DNA of 64,000 bases from Parendozoicomonas haliclonae (GCF_900174585.1 NZ_FWPT01000002.1:496001-560000); one strand, 5' to 3'; positions 55,619-64,000 are shown, counted from the first letter of the stretch. Made by a program: numbers and translations. The notes: generated from the sequence alone by a model not told the origin.

Positions 55619-57574
55619 CTAGAACATTCTTAGCAAGGTATCGAAGGTGGATTGCGCCACCGAGATCACCTGGGCACTGGCCGCATAAGCCTGCTCGGCC
55701 CGCACAAGCATCATCGCTTCCTCATCGAGGTTTACGCCGCTGTATCCATCCCTGGCATCCCGCGCCTGCTCGTAGAGTGACTGGCTGGTTTGCAGCTCTG
55801 TGTTCACCTGCGAGGTCATGACCGCCATTCGTCCCACCAGCCGGGTGTAACCTTCCCCAAGACTGACGCCACCGTCGACAACCTGACCATTGATTACGCC
55901 ATCACTAACCAGCTCGGCATTTTGCAGATCAACCAGGGCCTGTAACTGGGTGTTATCCCCCAGCGAGCCGGCTTCAGAAGCAAAAGCCAGTGACCGGGCA
56001 TTTTCTACCGCGACACCAATCTCATCGGCAGCTCGGCGCGCAGGCTGGAGCAGATAAACCTCACCATCCTCCAGAGTGCCTTCATTGAGGCTGAGCTTTA
56101 ACCCATCAAACTCAATAGGAGCGGAACCGGCTGCAGGAACGGCACCATTGGACACAACCAGTCCATCACTCTGCCGGGCAATCTGGTAGTTACCGCCATT
56201 CACAGTCAGAACATAATTGCTGGCCTGCAACATGCTGCTGTCGTCCACTGCCAGCAGCAAAGTGTCGTTTCCATTCGTAGCCAGTACACGATCCGCGGCT
56301 GGTATACCGCTGATAGGAAAGTTCAGCTCATAAACATCGCCATCGGCCAGGGTGCCGCCATGCAGTGTCAGCCCCAAACCATCAAAGCCTGCCGTGTTGA
56401 TATCTGCGACCAGCCCTGTGGCAACGGATGCTCCTGTATCATCAGTAATATCGTAATTGCCGCCGGTCACTGTCAGGGTGTAGTTACCGCCGGGCTTTAA
56501 TGCCGCCATATCGAGCACATCCAGGCTCAGTCGGGCGTCGCCAGTGTTATTGATATCAGGCTTGATCCTGTCGACAGACGAGAGCCAGTTCACATCATTC
56601 ATCAGCTGACTGGTTGGCTCGCCCTGATGACCATCCAGATCGTAGCCACCCGCCAGCAGGCTGTTCACATTGTCGGAAAAGATTATTGCCAGCCGGCCAA
56701 TCTCATTCTGTACCTGTGGCAGGATATCGGACTGATAGGACTGCAACCCACCAATCGTGCCTCCCAGATTGGCAGTCAGAGGAATGGTCGAAGCTGAGGT
56801 ATTCAGATAAATACCTGCCAGATTAGGATCAACAGGGTGCTGCCCAACTGACAGAGTGTTGGTCTGACTGCCAAGCACCAGCGGATAACCGGACGTCAGA
56901 TAGACATTCACCATCCCGTCCGGCTGGGGCAGAACATTCAATCCTGTAAGAGTCGCCAGTTCCTGTATCGCCTGCTCACGCTGGTCCATCAGATCATTGG
57001 GATTACTGCCATTACTGAGCGCAGCCTGAATCTGCTGGTTAAACCCGGCAATACTTTCTATGTAGGAGTTAGCCTGTGCGGTGGCCGTATCCAGCTGGAT
57101 GGTTAACAAACGACTTTGGGAGTCCAACTGATCCTGTACGGTATTAAAACGTTGGCTCAAGGCAATGGCTTCACTGATCAGCTGCTGTCTGGCAGGCAAG
57201 GAGGCAGGGTCAACACTGGCGGCGTTTGCTGCAGCAAAGAACTGATCAAGACCGGCGGTAATAATGGAGCTTTCATTACCCAGATAGCTGTCCATCTGGG
57301 TCATATACTGGGAACTGACCATCTTCTCGTTATAGAGAGTGACACTGTCGCGAAGCTGGCCGATCAGAAAACTATCTGCCAGGCGTCGCACATCGGTGAC
57401 CACAACACCGTTTCCGGTACTGGCCTGCCCGGGGGAAGTAGTCGCGATTGCCGAAAGCAGCACTTCCTGTCGGCTGTATCCGATAGTGTTGACGTTGGCA
57501 ATATTATTACTGGTCACGGTCAGCTGCTTTTGCGCTGTCAGCATGCCGCTAATGCCAATATCGGAAAGACTCAT
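55619..57574 (-). CDS. flgK: Flagellar hook-filament junction protein FlgK
   Basis: 651 residues. The conserved N-terminus (IGISGMLTAQKQLTVTSNNIANVNTIGYSRQ) and C-terminus (EEAMMLVRAEQAYAASAQVISVAQSTFDTLLRMF, cited by position) are intact. The variable centre contains two similar modules of about 57 residues (about 363-419 and 452-510), each going from NYxLTVxGGNY to FDGLxLxLxxGTLxDGxVY. The protein is about 100 residues longer than the enterobacterial FlgK. AAGGAG precedes the start. Confidence 0.95.
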   Translation of the reverse strand: MSLSDIGISGMLTAQKQLTVTSNNIANVNTIGYSRQEVLLSAIATTSPGQASTGNGVVVTDVRRLADSFLIGQLRDSVTLYNEKMVSSQYMTQMDSYLGNESSIITAGLDQFFAAANAASVDPASLPARQQLISEAIALSQRFNTVQDQLDSQSRLLTIQLDTATAQANSYIESIAGFNQQIQAALSNGSNPNDLMDQREQAIQELATLTGLNVLPQPDGMVNVYLTSGYPLVLGSQTNTLSVGQHPVDPNLAGIYLNTSASTIPLTANLGGTIGGLQSYQSDILPQVQNEIGRLAIIFSDNVNSLLAGGYDLDGHQGEPTSQLMNDVNWLSSVDRIKPDINNTGDARLSLDVLDMAALKPGGNYTLTVTGGNYDITDDTGASVATGLVADINTAGFDGLGLTLHGGTLADGDVYELNFPISGIPAADRVLATNGNDTLLLAVDDSSMLQASNYVLTVNGGNYQIARQSDGLVVSNGAVPAAGSAPIEFDGLKLSLNEGTLEDGEVYLLQPARRAADEIGVAVENARSLAFASEAGSLGDNTQLQALVDLQNAELVSDGVINGQVVDGGVSLGEGYTRLVGRMAVMTSQVNTELQTSQSLYEQARDARDGYSGVNLDEEAMMLVRAEQAYAASAQVISVAQSTFDTLLRMF

Positions 57575-57630
57575 AACACGCTCCTTGTGTTATCTCTTAC
57601 ACCAATTTTTTTAGCTCTCTACGTGCAGGT

Positions 57631-57951
57631 TTAACTCTCTACATCGATGGCTGTGCCGCTGTCCGGCTCACCACCCAGCTGTTTCACCAACATATCCGCA
57701 AGGCCAAACTTTCCAGACTGGCTCATCTCCTGAGCGATCTGGCTATCAAACAACGACTGATACATATCCATCTGTGAGCTGCCAAACAGAGAATCTTCTG
57801 CAAAGACGGCATTGGCCTGTCGGGCACTTTTCAACATCATGTTGATAAACAGGGATTCAAAAGCTTCGGCAGCTTCTTTTAAATCTTTCGGCGTTCCCTG
57901 CTTTCCCATTAAATCGACACTGGTGAGCAATGCGCTGCTATCAATATTCAT
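57631..57951 (-). CDS. flgJ: Short FlgJ: rod-binding domain only
   Basis: 106 residues covering the N-terminal rod-capping domain (LKEAAEAFESLFINMMLKSARQA, then LFGSSQMDMYQSLFDSQIAQEMSQ). The C-terminal peptidoglycan hydrolase domain of enterobacterial and Vibrio FlgJ is missing, and no reading frame for it follows before flgK. Rod passage through peptidoglycan must use a separate hydrolase. AGGGAG precedes the ATG. Confidence 0.92.
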   Translation of the reverse strand: MNIDSSALLTSVDLMGKQGTPKDLKEAAEAFESLFINMMLKSARQANAVFAEDSLFGSSQMDMYQSLFDSQIAQEMSQSGKFGLADMLVKQLGGEPDSGTAIDVES

Positions 57952-57964
57952 CCGGTTATTCTCC

Positions 57965-59080
57965 CTAAATAACCACCAGCTCGGCCCGTAAAGCCCCAGC
58001 TTCTTTCAAGGCCTGCAGGATGGACATCAAATCAGAAGGCGACGCCCCGACTCCATTTATCGCAGTCACAATATCCTGCAAAGAGACACTCTCCGGCACA
58101 TAGAACAAACTGCCGGTCTGTTCTTCAATCGCCACATTGCTGTTGGTAACTCCGACACTGGTTCCAGACGCCAGAGGGTTAGGCTGACTGACCGAGTTGG
58201 TCTCCTGAATCGTGACAACCAGACTGCCATGGCTGACTGCCGCTGGCAGCACCCGCACATTCTGCCCCATCACGACAGTGCCGGTACGGGAGTTAAAGAT
58301 AACTCTGGCCGGTGGCTGAGCCGGTGTGACCTCCAATCCTTCCAGTACCGACATAAATGTCACCCGCTGACCTTGATCCCGTGGCGCTTTCACAATCACA
58401 GAAGCTCCATCCCAGGCCTTGGCCACTTCCGGCCCTAAGTGTTCATTCACCCGGCGAACAATACTGCGGGCATTGGTAAAACTGGGCTTCTTCAAAGTCA
58501 GGACAATTTCATCCCCACGGTTGAAACTGCTGGGTACGGAACGTTCCACCGTTGCGCCATTGGGAACGCGACCAACGGTCACCGTATTCACCGTGACCTT
58601 GGAACCTCCAGCCCCCGCAGCAGAAGCCCCCCCAACCACCATATTGCCCTGGGCAATGGCATAGATTTCCCCATCGATACCTTTCAGCGGAGTCATCAGC
58701 AAAGTGCCGCCTTTCAGGCTGGAAGCATCTCCGATAGAAGACACAATCACATCAATCTGCTGACCGGGGCGAACAAAGGGCGGCAGCTCGGCACTCACTG
58801 AAACCGCAGCCACATTCTTTAGTGCAGGGTCACTGGCATTCAGGGTAATGCCGAACTCCCGCAACATATTCACCAGCGACTGGGAGGTGAAATGCCCTTT
58901 CTTGGTTTTATCACCGGTTCCATCAAGACCGACAACCAGCCCATAACCCAAGAGCTGATTGGTTCTGACACCCTGAACATCCACCATATCCAACAAGCGT
59001 TCCGCCTGAGCACTGCCTGTCCAGAACAGCACGATGAATAACGTGATCAGCAGGCTCTCCCTGCCTGTTTTTCTGTTCAT
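57965..59080 (-). CDS. flgI: Flagellar P-ring protein FlgI
   Basis: 371 residues with a signal peptide ending near AQA/ER. Typical family text includes LLGYGLVVGLDGTGDKT, DVIVSSIGDASSLKGGTLLMTPLKG and the C-terminal LQDIVTAINGVGASPSDLMSILQALKEAGAL (cited by position, residues 335-366). It builds the periplasmic P ring around the rod. AGGAG precedes the start. Confidence 0.97.
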   Translation of the reverse strand: MNRKTGRESLLITLFIVLFWTGSAQAERLLDMVDVQGVRTNQLLGYGLVVGLDGTGDKTKKGHFTSQSLVNMLREFGITLNASDPALKNVAAVSVSAELPPFVRPGQQIDVIVSSIGDASSLKGGTLLMTPLKGIDGEIYAIAQGNMVVGGASAAGAGGSKVTVNTVTVGRVPNGATVERSVPSSFNRGDEIVLTLKKPSFTNARSIVRRVNEHLGPEVAKAWDGASVIVKAPRDQGQRVTFMSVLEGLEVTPAQPPARVIFNSRTGTVVMGQNVRVLPAAVSHGSLVVTIQETNSVSQPNPLASGTSVGVTNSNVAIEEQTGSLFYVPESVSLQDIVTAINGVGASPSDLMSILQALKEAGALRAELVVI

Positions 59081-59092
59081 ACTTCCGTGCTC

Positions 59093-59809
59093 CTAGAAAG
59101 GGAACCAGGGGCTGTTCAGCGCCCGAGATAACCAGCCCTGCCGATGAACATCCTGTTCAGGGCCAACACCGGAATAGGTAATATTGGCCTGAGCTATACG
59201 ACGGGATGAGACTTCGTTATCCGTGGTGATATCTTCCGGACGAACCAGTCCTGTCACCTGAACAAACTCGGCATCATTATTCAGCCGCAGCCACTTCTCC
59301 CCCGCCACCCGCAAAGAGCCATTGGGCAACACGGCAATAACCTGCACACTGATAAAGCTCTCTTTGATTTCATTTTTGCGAGAGAGCTTGGAGCTGCCAT
59401 TAAAGGTACGGTTAGGATTGATATCAAAACCCAGAGAGCGACCGCCACCAAGCAGTTGAGCACCGGTTTTCCCGAAGATGGTCGGATCAGGAATGGAGAT
59501 ACCGCCGCCTTTATTCAGGTCTGTGCCGGAGTCCTTAGTAATTTCTGTTTTATCTTCCAGACGCACCGTGAGGATATCGCCCACCCGATAGGCTCGCCGG
59601 TCAGAAAACAGCTGCATGGCATAGGAGCTTTTAAACAGACTGTCTTCCACATCTTTGGAAGGAGGTTTGGGCTGCATATAAGGCCTTGGCACGGAGATAT
59701 CCGCAACCGGAGCTGGCCCTTCTTTGGTCTGCATCATCTCGCATCCCACCAGCATCCAGATCCAGCCAACAATCAGACATCGTGAGAAAAACGGTAAGGC
59801 AAACGTCAT
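59093..59809 (-). CDS. flgH: Flagellar L-ring lipoprotein FlgH
   Basis: 238 residues. A hydrophobic signal sequence ends in the lipobox LVGC (Cys23). Family patterns are SLFKSSYAMQLFSDRRAYRVGDILTVRLEDKTE (residues about 58-90), LRVAGEKWLRLNNDAEFVQVTGLVRPEDI and the C-terminal ANITYSGVGPEQD. It forms the outer-membrane bushing with FlgI. GGAGG precedes the start. Confidence 0.96.
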   Translation of the reverse strand: MTFALPFFSRCLIVGWIWMLVGCEMMQTKEGPAPVADISVPRPYMQPKPPSKDVEDSLFKSSYAMQLFSDRRAYRVGDILTVRLEDKTEITKDSGTDLNKGGGISIPDPTIFGKTGAQLLGGGRSLGFDINPNRTFNGSSKLSRKNEIKESFISVQVIAVLPNGSLRVAGEKWLRLNNDAEFVQVTGLVRPEDITTDNEVSSRRIAQANITYSGVGPEQDVHRQGWLSRALNSPWFPF

Positions 59810-59826
59810 CGTTCATTTACCTCCGT

Positions 59827-60612
59827 TTAAAGTGTCTGATTGGCAAACTGCAGCATTTCATCGGTGGCAGAGATCACCTTTGAGTTCATCTCGTAGGCTC
59901 GCTGCACTGAAATCATATTGACCAGCTCTTCCACGACCGTGACATTGGAAGTTTCCAGTGTGTATTGCTTAACCGAGCCAAGCCCTTCCTCGCCGGCAAC
60001 ACCTTCAACCGGGTCACCACTGGCAGCGGTCTGCAGATAGATATTTCCACCTTTCGCCTGCAAGCCTGCCGGATTCACAAAACTCACCAGACTGATCTGC
60101 CCCAGCTCCAATGGCTCCACCGAGCCGGGCACGCTCACCATTACCCGACCATCCTCACTCACTGTCAGGTTGGTCACATCGGCAGGCACAACAATATTGG
60201 GTTCCACCGGCTGACCGGCTGCAGTCACCAGGCTGCCATCGGTATTCAGATGAAACTGTCCGTTACGGGTATAACCTGCCGAACCATCTGGAAGCGTCAC
60301 CTGGAAAAAACCATTGCCAACAATGGCCATATCCAACGCCTGACTGGTAGTTTGGTAGCTGCCTGGAGTGAATACTTTCTGGGTACCGGCAATTCGCACA
60401 CCACTGCCCACCTGCATACCGGAAGGCAAGGTATTCTGCTGATCCGATAAAGCACCCGGTTGTTTTTCTATGTGGTAGAACAGGTCTTCAAAACTGACCC
60501 GGTCACGCTTAAAGCCAATGGTGTTCACATTGGCCAGGTTATTGGAAATGATCGACATCTGGCGATCCTGCGCCGCCAGACCTGTTTTGCTAATCCATAA
60601 TGCCGGATTCAT
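59827..60612 (-). CDS. flgG: Flagellar distal rod protein FlgG
   Basis: 261 residues, the usual length. The N-terminus (ALWISKTGLAAQDRQMSIISNNLANVNTIGFKRD) and C-terminus (LETSNVTVVEELVNMISVQRAYEMNSKVI) carry the rod/hook heptad regions. GGGAGG precedes the ATG. A 160-bp gap holding a palindromic element separates it from flgF upstream, while most other gaps in this operon are 10-60 bp. Confidence 0.97.
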   Translation of the reverse strand: MNPALWISKTGLAAQDRQMSIISNNLANVNTIGFKRDRVSFEDLFYHIEKQPGALSDQQNTLPSGMQVGSGVRIAGTQKVFTPGSYQTTSQALDMAIVGNGFFQVTLPDGSAGYTRNGQFHLNTDGSLVTAAGQPVEPNIVVPADVTNLTVSEDGRVMVSVPGSVEPLELGQISLVSFVNPAGLQAKGGNIYLQTAASGDPVEGVAGEEGLGSVKQYTLETSNVTVVEELVNMISVQRAYEMNSKVISATDEMLQFANQTL

Positions 60613-60651
60613 ACGACCTCCCTGTCGTTTGATCCTCTTTGTTACGTTGTG

Positions 60652-60749
60652 CGAGGAATTTGCATTCCTTCATCCGCTCCAGCAATACATCCATGTATTG
60701 AGTCGCTCTCAGGCCATCCTGGCCTTTGATGAAGCAATCCAAATCCTCG
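60652..60749. mobile_element. MITE-like palindromic element in the flgF-flgG gap
   Basis: Terminal inverted repeats of 23 and 22 bp (60652-60674 and 60728-60749) differ by two substitutions and one gap. The left arm itself contains a hairpin (AGGAAT-TTGC-ATTCCT). Between the arms are a perfect dyad CAATACAT-CC-ATGTATTG (60683-60700) and AGGCCA-TCC-TGGCCT (60711-60725). There is no frame for a transposase. It looks like a non-autonomous or REP/ERIC-type element. No second copy was noticed in the window. Confidence 0.6.
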
Positions 60750-60771
60750 CCTGCAGCATTTGCGTTGTTTG

Positions 60772-61509
60772 CTATTCATCCCTTAACACACGGTCACCAC
60801 TGGCTGCCATCTGCTCTGTGTTCTGCATGGTTTTTAACTGCATCTCGAACTGCCGGGAGAGATTCATAAACCCAATCATCTCTTCAATCGCACTGACATT
60901 ACTGGTTTCCAGATGTTCCGGGCGCAGCTGCACTGCCCCATCCTGATCAGCATCTTCACCATCAAAGCGACGGAACAGGCCATCCTCACCTTTGTAGATA
61001 TCTCCCGCCGCAGGATTTACCAGTTTGATCTGCCCAACTTCAATCAGCTCACCGCCACCTCCCACAGGAAGCACACTGACTGTTCCATCAAAACCCACCT
61101 GCACTTTTCGATAAGCTGTAAGATTCATGGCACCACCATTTCCCAGCACAGGATGACCTGCACCATTGACCAGATCACCGTCTGCAGAAACCATCAGATC
61201 ACCAGCACGGGTATAGGCTTCCAAACCTTCCTTATCCTGAACCGCAATCCAGCCTTCACCGGCCACGGCAATATCCAGCTCCCGTCCGGTATGGTTTACA
61301 GCACCGGATGACATACGGCTCCCCACGCCTTTTGGCACGGTCATCACCCGGCTGGGCATACCATCGCCACTGGTTTCCACATAATCGGAGATCACAAAAT
61401 CTGCACGAAACCCGGTTGTACTCAGGTTGGCCAGATTATTCGCATGTACCAGCTGCGCCTGCAGCGTACGACTGGCGCCTGATAAACCGACATAAAGGGA
61501 TTTATCCAT
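60772..61509 (-). CDS. flgF: Flagellar proximal rod protein FlgF
   Basis: 245 residues with the rod N-terminus (LYVGLSGASRTLQAQLVHANNLANLSTTGFRAD) and C-terminus (LETSNVSAIEEMIGFMNLSRQFEMQLKTM), and the middle GAVNHTGRELDIAVAGEGWIAVQ. The position between flgE and flgG and the length fit FlgF. GAGGGA precedes the start. Confidence 0.95.
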   Translation of the reverse strand: MDKSLYVGLSGASRTLQAQLVHANNLANLSTTGFRADFVISDYVETSGDGMPSRVMTVPKGVGSRMSSGAVNHTGRELDIAVAGEGWIAVQDKEGLEAYTRAGDLMVSADGDLVNGAGHPVLGNGGAMNLTAYRKVQVGFDGTVSVLPVGGGGELIEVGQIKLVNPAAGDIYKGEDGLFRRFDGEDADQDGAVQLRPEHLETSNVSAIEEMIGFMNLSRQFEMQLKTMQNTEQMAASGDRVLRDE

Positions 61510-61523
61510 TTATTAATCCCTCG

Positions 61524-62738
61524 TCAGATAATATTCAGCAGGGTCTGAGTCAGGTTATTGGATGTCTCAATGGTTTTGGCATTGGCCTGATAGTTTCTCT
61601 GAGCTTCGATCAGTCGCACCAACTCAATGGAGAGATCCACGTTCGATTGCTCCAAAGCCCCAGCCTGCAGTGATCCAAGGGTACCGGCTCCAGCGAGGCC
61701 ATAGATTGGTGCCCCCGAAGCAAAGCTTCCGCGCCAGAGGCTGTCACCAATCGGATTCAAGCCACTCTCATTGGCAAAGCCCGCCATAATAATCTGCCCC
61801 TGAACACGGGTCTGACCATTGGAGTACAGGGCCCGAAGGGAACCATTTTCATCCACTTCTATTCCGGTCAGCTTACCGGCAGGGTAACCATTCTGAAGGG
61901 CCTGGTTGACCGAGAACTCTGTTCCCAACTGGGTAATTTTGGACAGATCAAGTGTAAGATCGAGTGGATCGACACCTGAGATAGGTAAACCGGTCAGCTC
62001 AATATCACCACCTGAAGCCAGTGTGCCGTCATTATTAAAAACCAGTGGACCACCTGTAATCGTTGTTGCTGGATCCAGATCTTCACCATCAAACTGATAG
62101 TTTACATCCCAGTTGTTATCTGAAGTTTTGCTGAAATAAAGACTGAGGATATGAGGGTTGCCCTGACTGTCATAAATATTGAAAGCCATGGTGGAGTTGT
62201 AGGATTCAGGATCAGCCGCACTGAAAGTGCCACTGGTCGGCACCTGATTTCTGGCATCAAGGTTTAGCTGTCCGGTCAAAGTTGAGGAAGCACTGGCCTG
62301 CATATCCGCCGCACTCACCTGCAGATCCTGCTGGGTACCGGTCAGAATGTTGCCGTTCTCATCTGCCGAGAACCCCTGCAACCTCAGCCCCTGGTTATTC
62401 ACCAGATAATTTTCCTGATCCAGTGAGAAGTAACCTGCCCGGGTATACGCCTGCTGCCCATTGTCGTTCAAAACAAAGAAGCCGTTGCCGCTTATCGCCA
62501 GATCAAGGGCACTGTTGGTATAGGTCAGATTACCCTGGGTAAACTGCTGAGATGTATTGGCAACTTTTACCCCGGCAGGCTTGCTGTTACCCCCACCAAG
62601 AGACGAGGCATAAAGATCGGCAAACTCACTCCGTGAGGATTTGAAACCAACGGTGTTTGAGTTGGCAATGTTATTACTGACGACCTCCAGATCCTGCTTG
62701 GCAGCCTTCATCCCGCTCAAACCGATACCAAATGACAT
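61524..62738 (-). CDS. flgE: Flagellar hook protein FlgE
   Basis: 404 residues, the hook subunit. The N-terminus is SFGIGLSGMKAAKQDLEVVSNNIANSNTVGFKSSR (positions 2-36), with the GAF-like hook motif TYTNSALDLAISGNGFFVL and the C-terminus ALEQSNVDLSIELVRLIEAQRNYQANAKTI. The centre contains the variable surface domains. Its Shine-Dalgarno sequence AAGGAG sits in a hairpin loop, listed separately. Confidence 0.97.
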   Translation of the reverse strand: MSFGIGLSGMKAAKQDLEVVSNNIANSNTVGFKSSRSEFADLYASSLGGGNSKPAGVKVANTSQQFTQGNLTYTNSALDLAISGNGFFVLNDNGQQAYTRAGYFSLDQENYLVNNQGLRLQGFSADENGNILTGTQQDLQVSAADMQASASSTLTGQLNLDARNQVPTSGTFSAADPESYNSTMAFNIYDSQGNPHILSLYFSKTSDNNWDVNYQFDGEDLDPATTITGGPLVFNNDGTLASGGDIELTGLPISGVDPLDLTLDLSKITQLGTEFSVNQALQNGYPAGKLTGIEVDENGSLRALYSNGQTRVQGQIIMAGFANESGLNPIGDSLWRGSFASGAPIYGLAGAGTLGSLQAGALEQSNVDLSIELVRLIEAQRNYQANAKTIETSNNLTQTLLNII

Positions 62739-62739
62739 A

Positions 62740-62757
62740 AATCAGCTCCTTCTGATT
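62740..62757 (-). promoter_or_regulatory. Hairpin presenting the flgE Shine-Dalgarno sequence in its loop
   Basis: On the minus strand AATCAG-AAGGAG-CTGATT forms a 6-bp stem whose 6-nt loop is exactly the flgE ribosome-binding sequence, one base before the ATG. This would display rather than hide the site, or respond to temperature or a binding factor. Confidence 0.55.
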
Positions 62758-62799
62758 ATTACTGCACGACTTATTCCTATACGATCTTGAACCGCAGCC

Positions 62800-63453
62800 T
62801 TACTCACCAACCCGGGCAATCTGGGACAGTGGCATAGCACCAATGCCAGCAATATTTAATTCAACCTCAGTTCCACCATTGGGAATCACGACACTCTCGA
62901 CTGAGGAGGTCAGCGACACCGGAACCTTCAGCTGCTCACCGCCACTGGTCGCGATAGCAGACAGTGAATAAACACCGGCATCCAAATCCAGCTCTGATAT
63001 ATCAAATGCCTGTCGTCCGGCTGAAGACTGGCCAAGGTCCAGCTCACCAACGATCTGCCCGGAAGCATCCGAAACCAGCACCCGAAGGCTGTCAGCAATG
63101 GTTGGCAGAGAGACTTCGCCCCGAATACTATCTCCGTCGTTAATCTCAACAACACTGGTGGGTACAGTCACCGTTCTCCCCACCAGATCTGTTGCCTGCA
63201 TAGCCTGGGAATACTGCATGGAACTCACCATACCGCTGAGGGTTTGATTAAGATTTTCCAGATTCTCGACACTGGTGATCTGCGCCAGCTGGGCAACAAA
63301 GTCCGTACTGCTCTTGGGTTGAAGTGGGTCCTGGTTATTCACCTCGGCCAGCAGCATCTGCATAAAGTCTTTTTGCTGCAGCCCTGCACTTTCACCCAGC
63401 TGTACACCACCGGTGTTGGTTACTGTTTTCTGGGAAAGACCATTGATATCCAT
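62800..63453 (-). CDS. flgD: Flagellar hook-cap protein FlgD
   Basis: 217 residues. The conserved N-terminal segment is LQQKDFMQMLLAEVNNQDPLQPKSSTDFVAQLAQITSVENLENLN (about residues 26-70). Then SSMQYSQAMQATDLVGRTV precedes Tudor-like and FnIII-like domains. FlgD caps the growing hook. GGAG precedes the ATG, and a 61-bp gap leads to flgE. Confidence 0.96.
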   Translation of the reverse strand: MDINGLSQKTVTNTGGVQLGESAGLQQKDFMQMLLAEVNNQDPLQPKSSTDFVAQLAQITSVENLENLNQTLSGMVSSMQYSQAMQATDLVGRTVTVPTSVVEINDGDSIRGEVSLPTIADSLRVLVSDASGQIVGELDLGQSSAGRQAFDISELDLDAGVYSLSAIATSGGEQLKVPVSLTSSVESVVIPNGGTEVELNIAGIGAMPLSQIARVGE

Positions 63454-63478
63454 ATCACTGGCTCCGTGTTATTTGCTT

Positions 63479-63907
63479 TTATTGCCCAAGGGTCAGCAGC
63501 CGCTGCTGCATCTTCTTGGCAGTTGTCATGATTTCAATACTGGTCTGGTAACTACGGGAGGCCGACATCATATCCGCCATCTCGGATACGAGATTGACCT
63601 TGGGATAAAACACATAACCATCTTCATCCGCATTAGGATGGTCGGGTTCATACTGGCGCTGCTCATTCGTTGCAGTGATACGTTGAATATCTGAAACCTT
63701 GACCTGCACCGAAGCGTTAGAGAGAGGCCCGGCCGGGCCGGGATTATCCTGAAATACGGTAAAGACCGGCTTAAGTGCCTGATAGGCTTCTTCCGGGGTA
63801 GAACCAGCACTGCCGGCATTGGCGAGATTACTGGCGACAGCATTCAAGCGAATAGTCTGGGCGGTAGCGGAAGAACCGGCGATAGAGAAGATCTGATTAA
63901 GCGACAT
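63479..63907 (-). CDS. flgC: Flagellar proximal rod protein FlgC
   Basis: 142 residues with the rod N-terminus (IFSIAGSSATAQTIRLNAVASNLANAGS), the family segment DPHPNADEDGYVFYPKVN-like text (here EPDHPNADEDGYVFYPKVN) and the C-terminus MADMMSASRSYQTSIEIM. AGGAAAA precedes the start at weak spacing. It lies 14 bp after flgB. Confidence 0.96.
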   Translation of the reverse strand: MSLNQIFSIAGSSATAQTIRLNAVASNLANAGSAGSTPEEAYQALKPVFTVFQDNPGPAGPLSNASVQVKVSDIQRITATNEQRQYEPDHPNADEDGYVFYPKVNLVSEMADMMSASRSYQTSIEIMTTAKKMQQRLLTLGQ

Positions 63908-63921
63908 TGTTATTTATTTTC

Positions 63922-64000
63922 CTATCGACCATTAATAGCGCGAGCCAAACCTTTGAACTTCATATTCAGGAACGAAAAACTGGTCTGGAAGGCCAGCGCA
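63922..64000 (-). CDS. flgB: Flagellar proximal rod protein FlgB, 3' end only
   Basis: The last 25 codons, before a TAG stop, are visible on the minus strand and read ...FQTSFSFLNMKFKGLARAINGR. This matches the FlgB C-terminus in style (rod helix ending in a short basic tail), and the position upstream of flgC is the standard one. The rest of the gene lies beyond the right edge. Confidence 0.85.
   Translation of the reverse strand, partial: ALAFQTSFSFLNMKFKGLARAINGR

Noticed and set aside
1-64000. CRISPR arrays, tRNA or rRNA genes, prophage and intact insertion sequences
   Set aside because: None was seen: no regularly spaced repeats, no cloverleaf or rRNA-like sequence, and no transposase or integrase frame.

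Overview
The window looks like chromosomal DNA of a marine, motile gammaproteobacterium. The combination of an SslE/AcfD-type M60 protease beside a complete type II secretion operon, TRAP-linked hexuronate catabolism, a MotY-type (polar, Na+-motor style) flagellum and a giant Sel1/TPR-like protein fits Oceanospirillales, and I would guess an Endozoicomonas-like animal symbiont. The genus is inferred from gene content only. No rRNA, tRNA, CRISPR array, transposase or prophage was seen.

Layout. (1) 2-14598 (+): the 3' part of a large M60 metalloprotease, a hairpin terminator, then gspC to gspN, twelve tightly packed and often 4-nt-overlapping genes for the type II secretion system. (2) 14625-29218: a YgjV-like membrane protein, then a hexuronate locus. 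It has two paralogous KdgR-type IclR regulators, uxaC-uxuA, a kdgR-uxaA pair on the minus strand, and a divergent uxaB-dctPQM-lgoD-kdgK-eda operon. The encoded steps carry galacturonate (via UxaC, UxaB, UxaA), L-galactonate (via LgoD) and probably glucuronate (via UxaC and UxuA) to 2-keto-3-deoxygluconate, and then through KdgK and Eda to pyruvate and glyceraldehyde-3-phosphate. A uxuB gene is missing. (3) 29208-35485 (-): an outer-membrane beta-barrel protein and a six-gene ABC importer operon that also carries a metallo-beta-lactamase-fold hydrolase and an inositol-monophosphatase-family phosphatase. Its substrate is unknown. (4) 35724-44889: a 2714-residue helical-repeat protein of unknown function, convergent with a cytoplasmic GH20-like glycoside hydrolase.

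(5) 45074-64000: flagellar genes. motY, an flrC/fleR-like sigma-54 activator and fliEFGHIJ run rightward. They meet a leftward operon, flgBCDEFGHIJKL followed by flgM and flgN, whose 5' end (flgB) leaves the window.

The least expected structures are small. A chain of 14-bp repeats forms two five-codon minicistrons leading by ATGA overlaps into fliG. A roughly 98-bp MITE-like element with 22-23-bp terminal inverted repeats lies between flgG and flgF. The flgE Shine-Dalgarno sequence is the loop of a hairpin. A perfect 10-bp hairpin separates dctP from dctQ. The 8.1-kb giant gene is the main candidate for undescribed protein biology.
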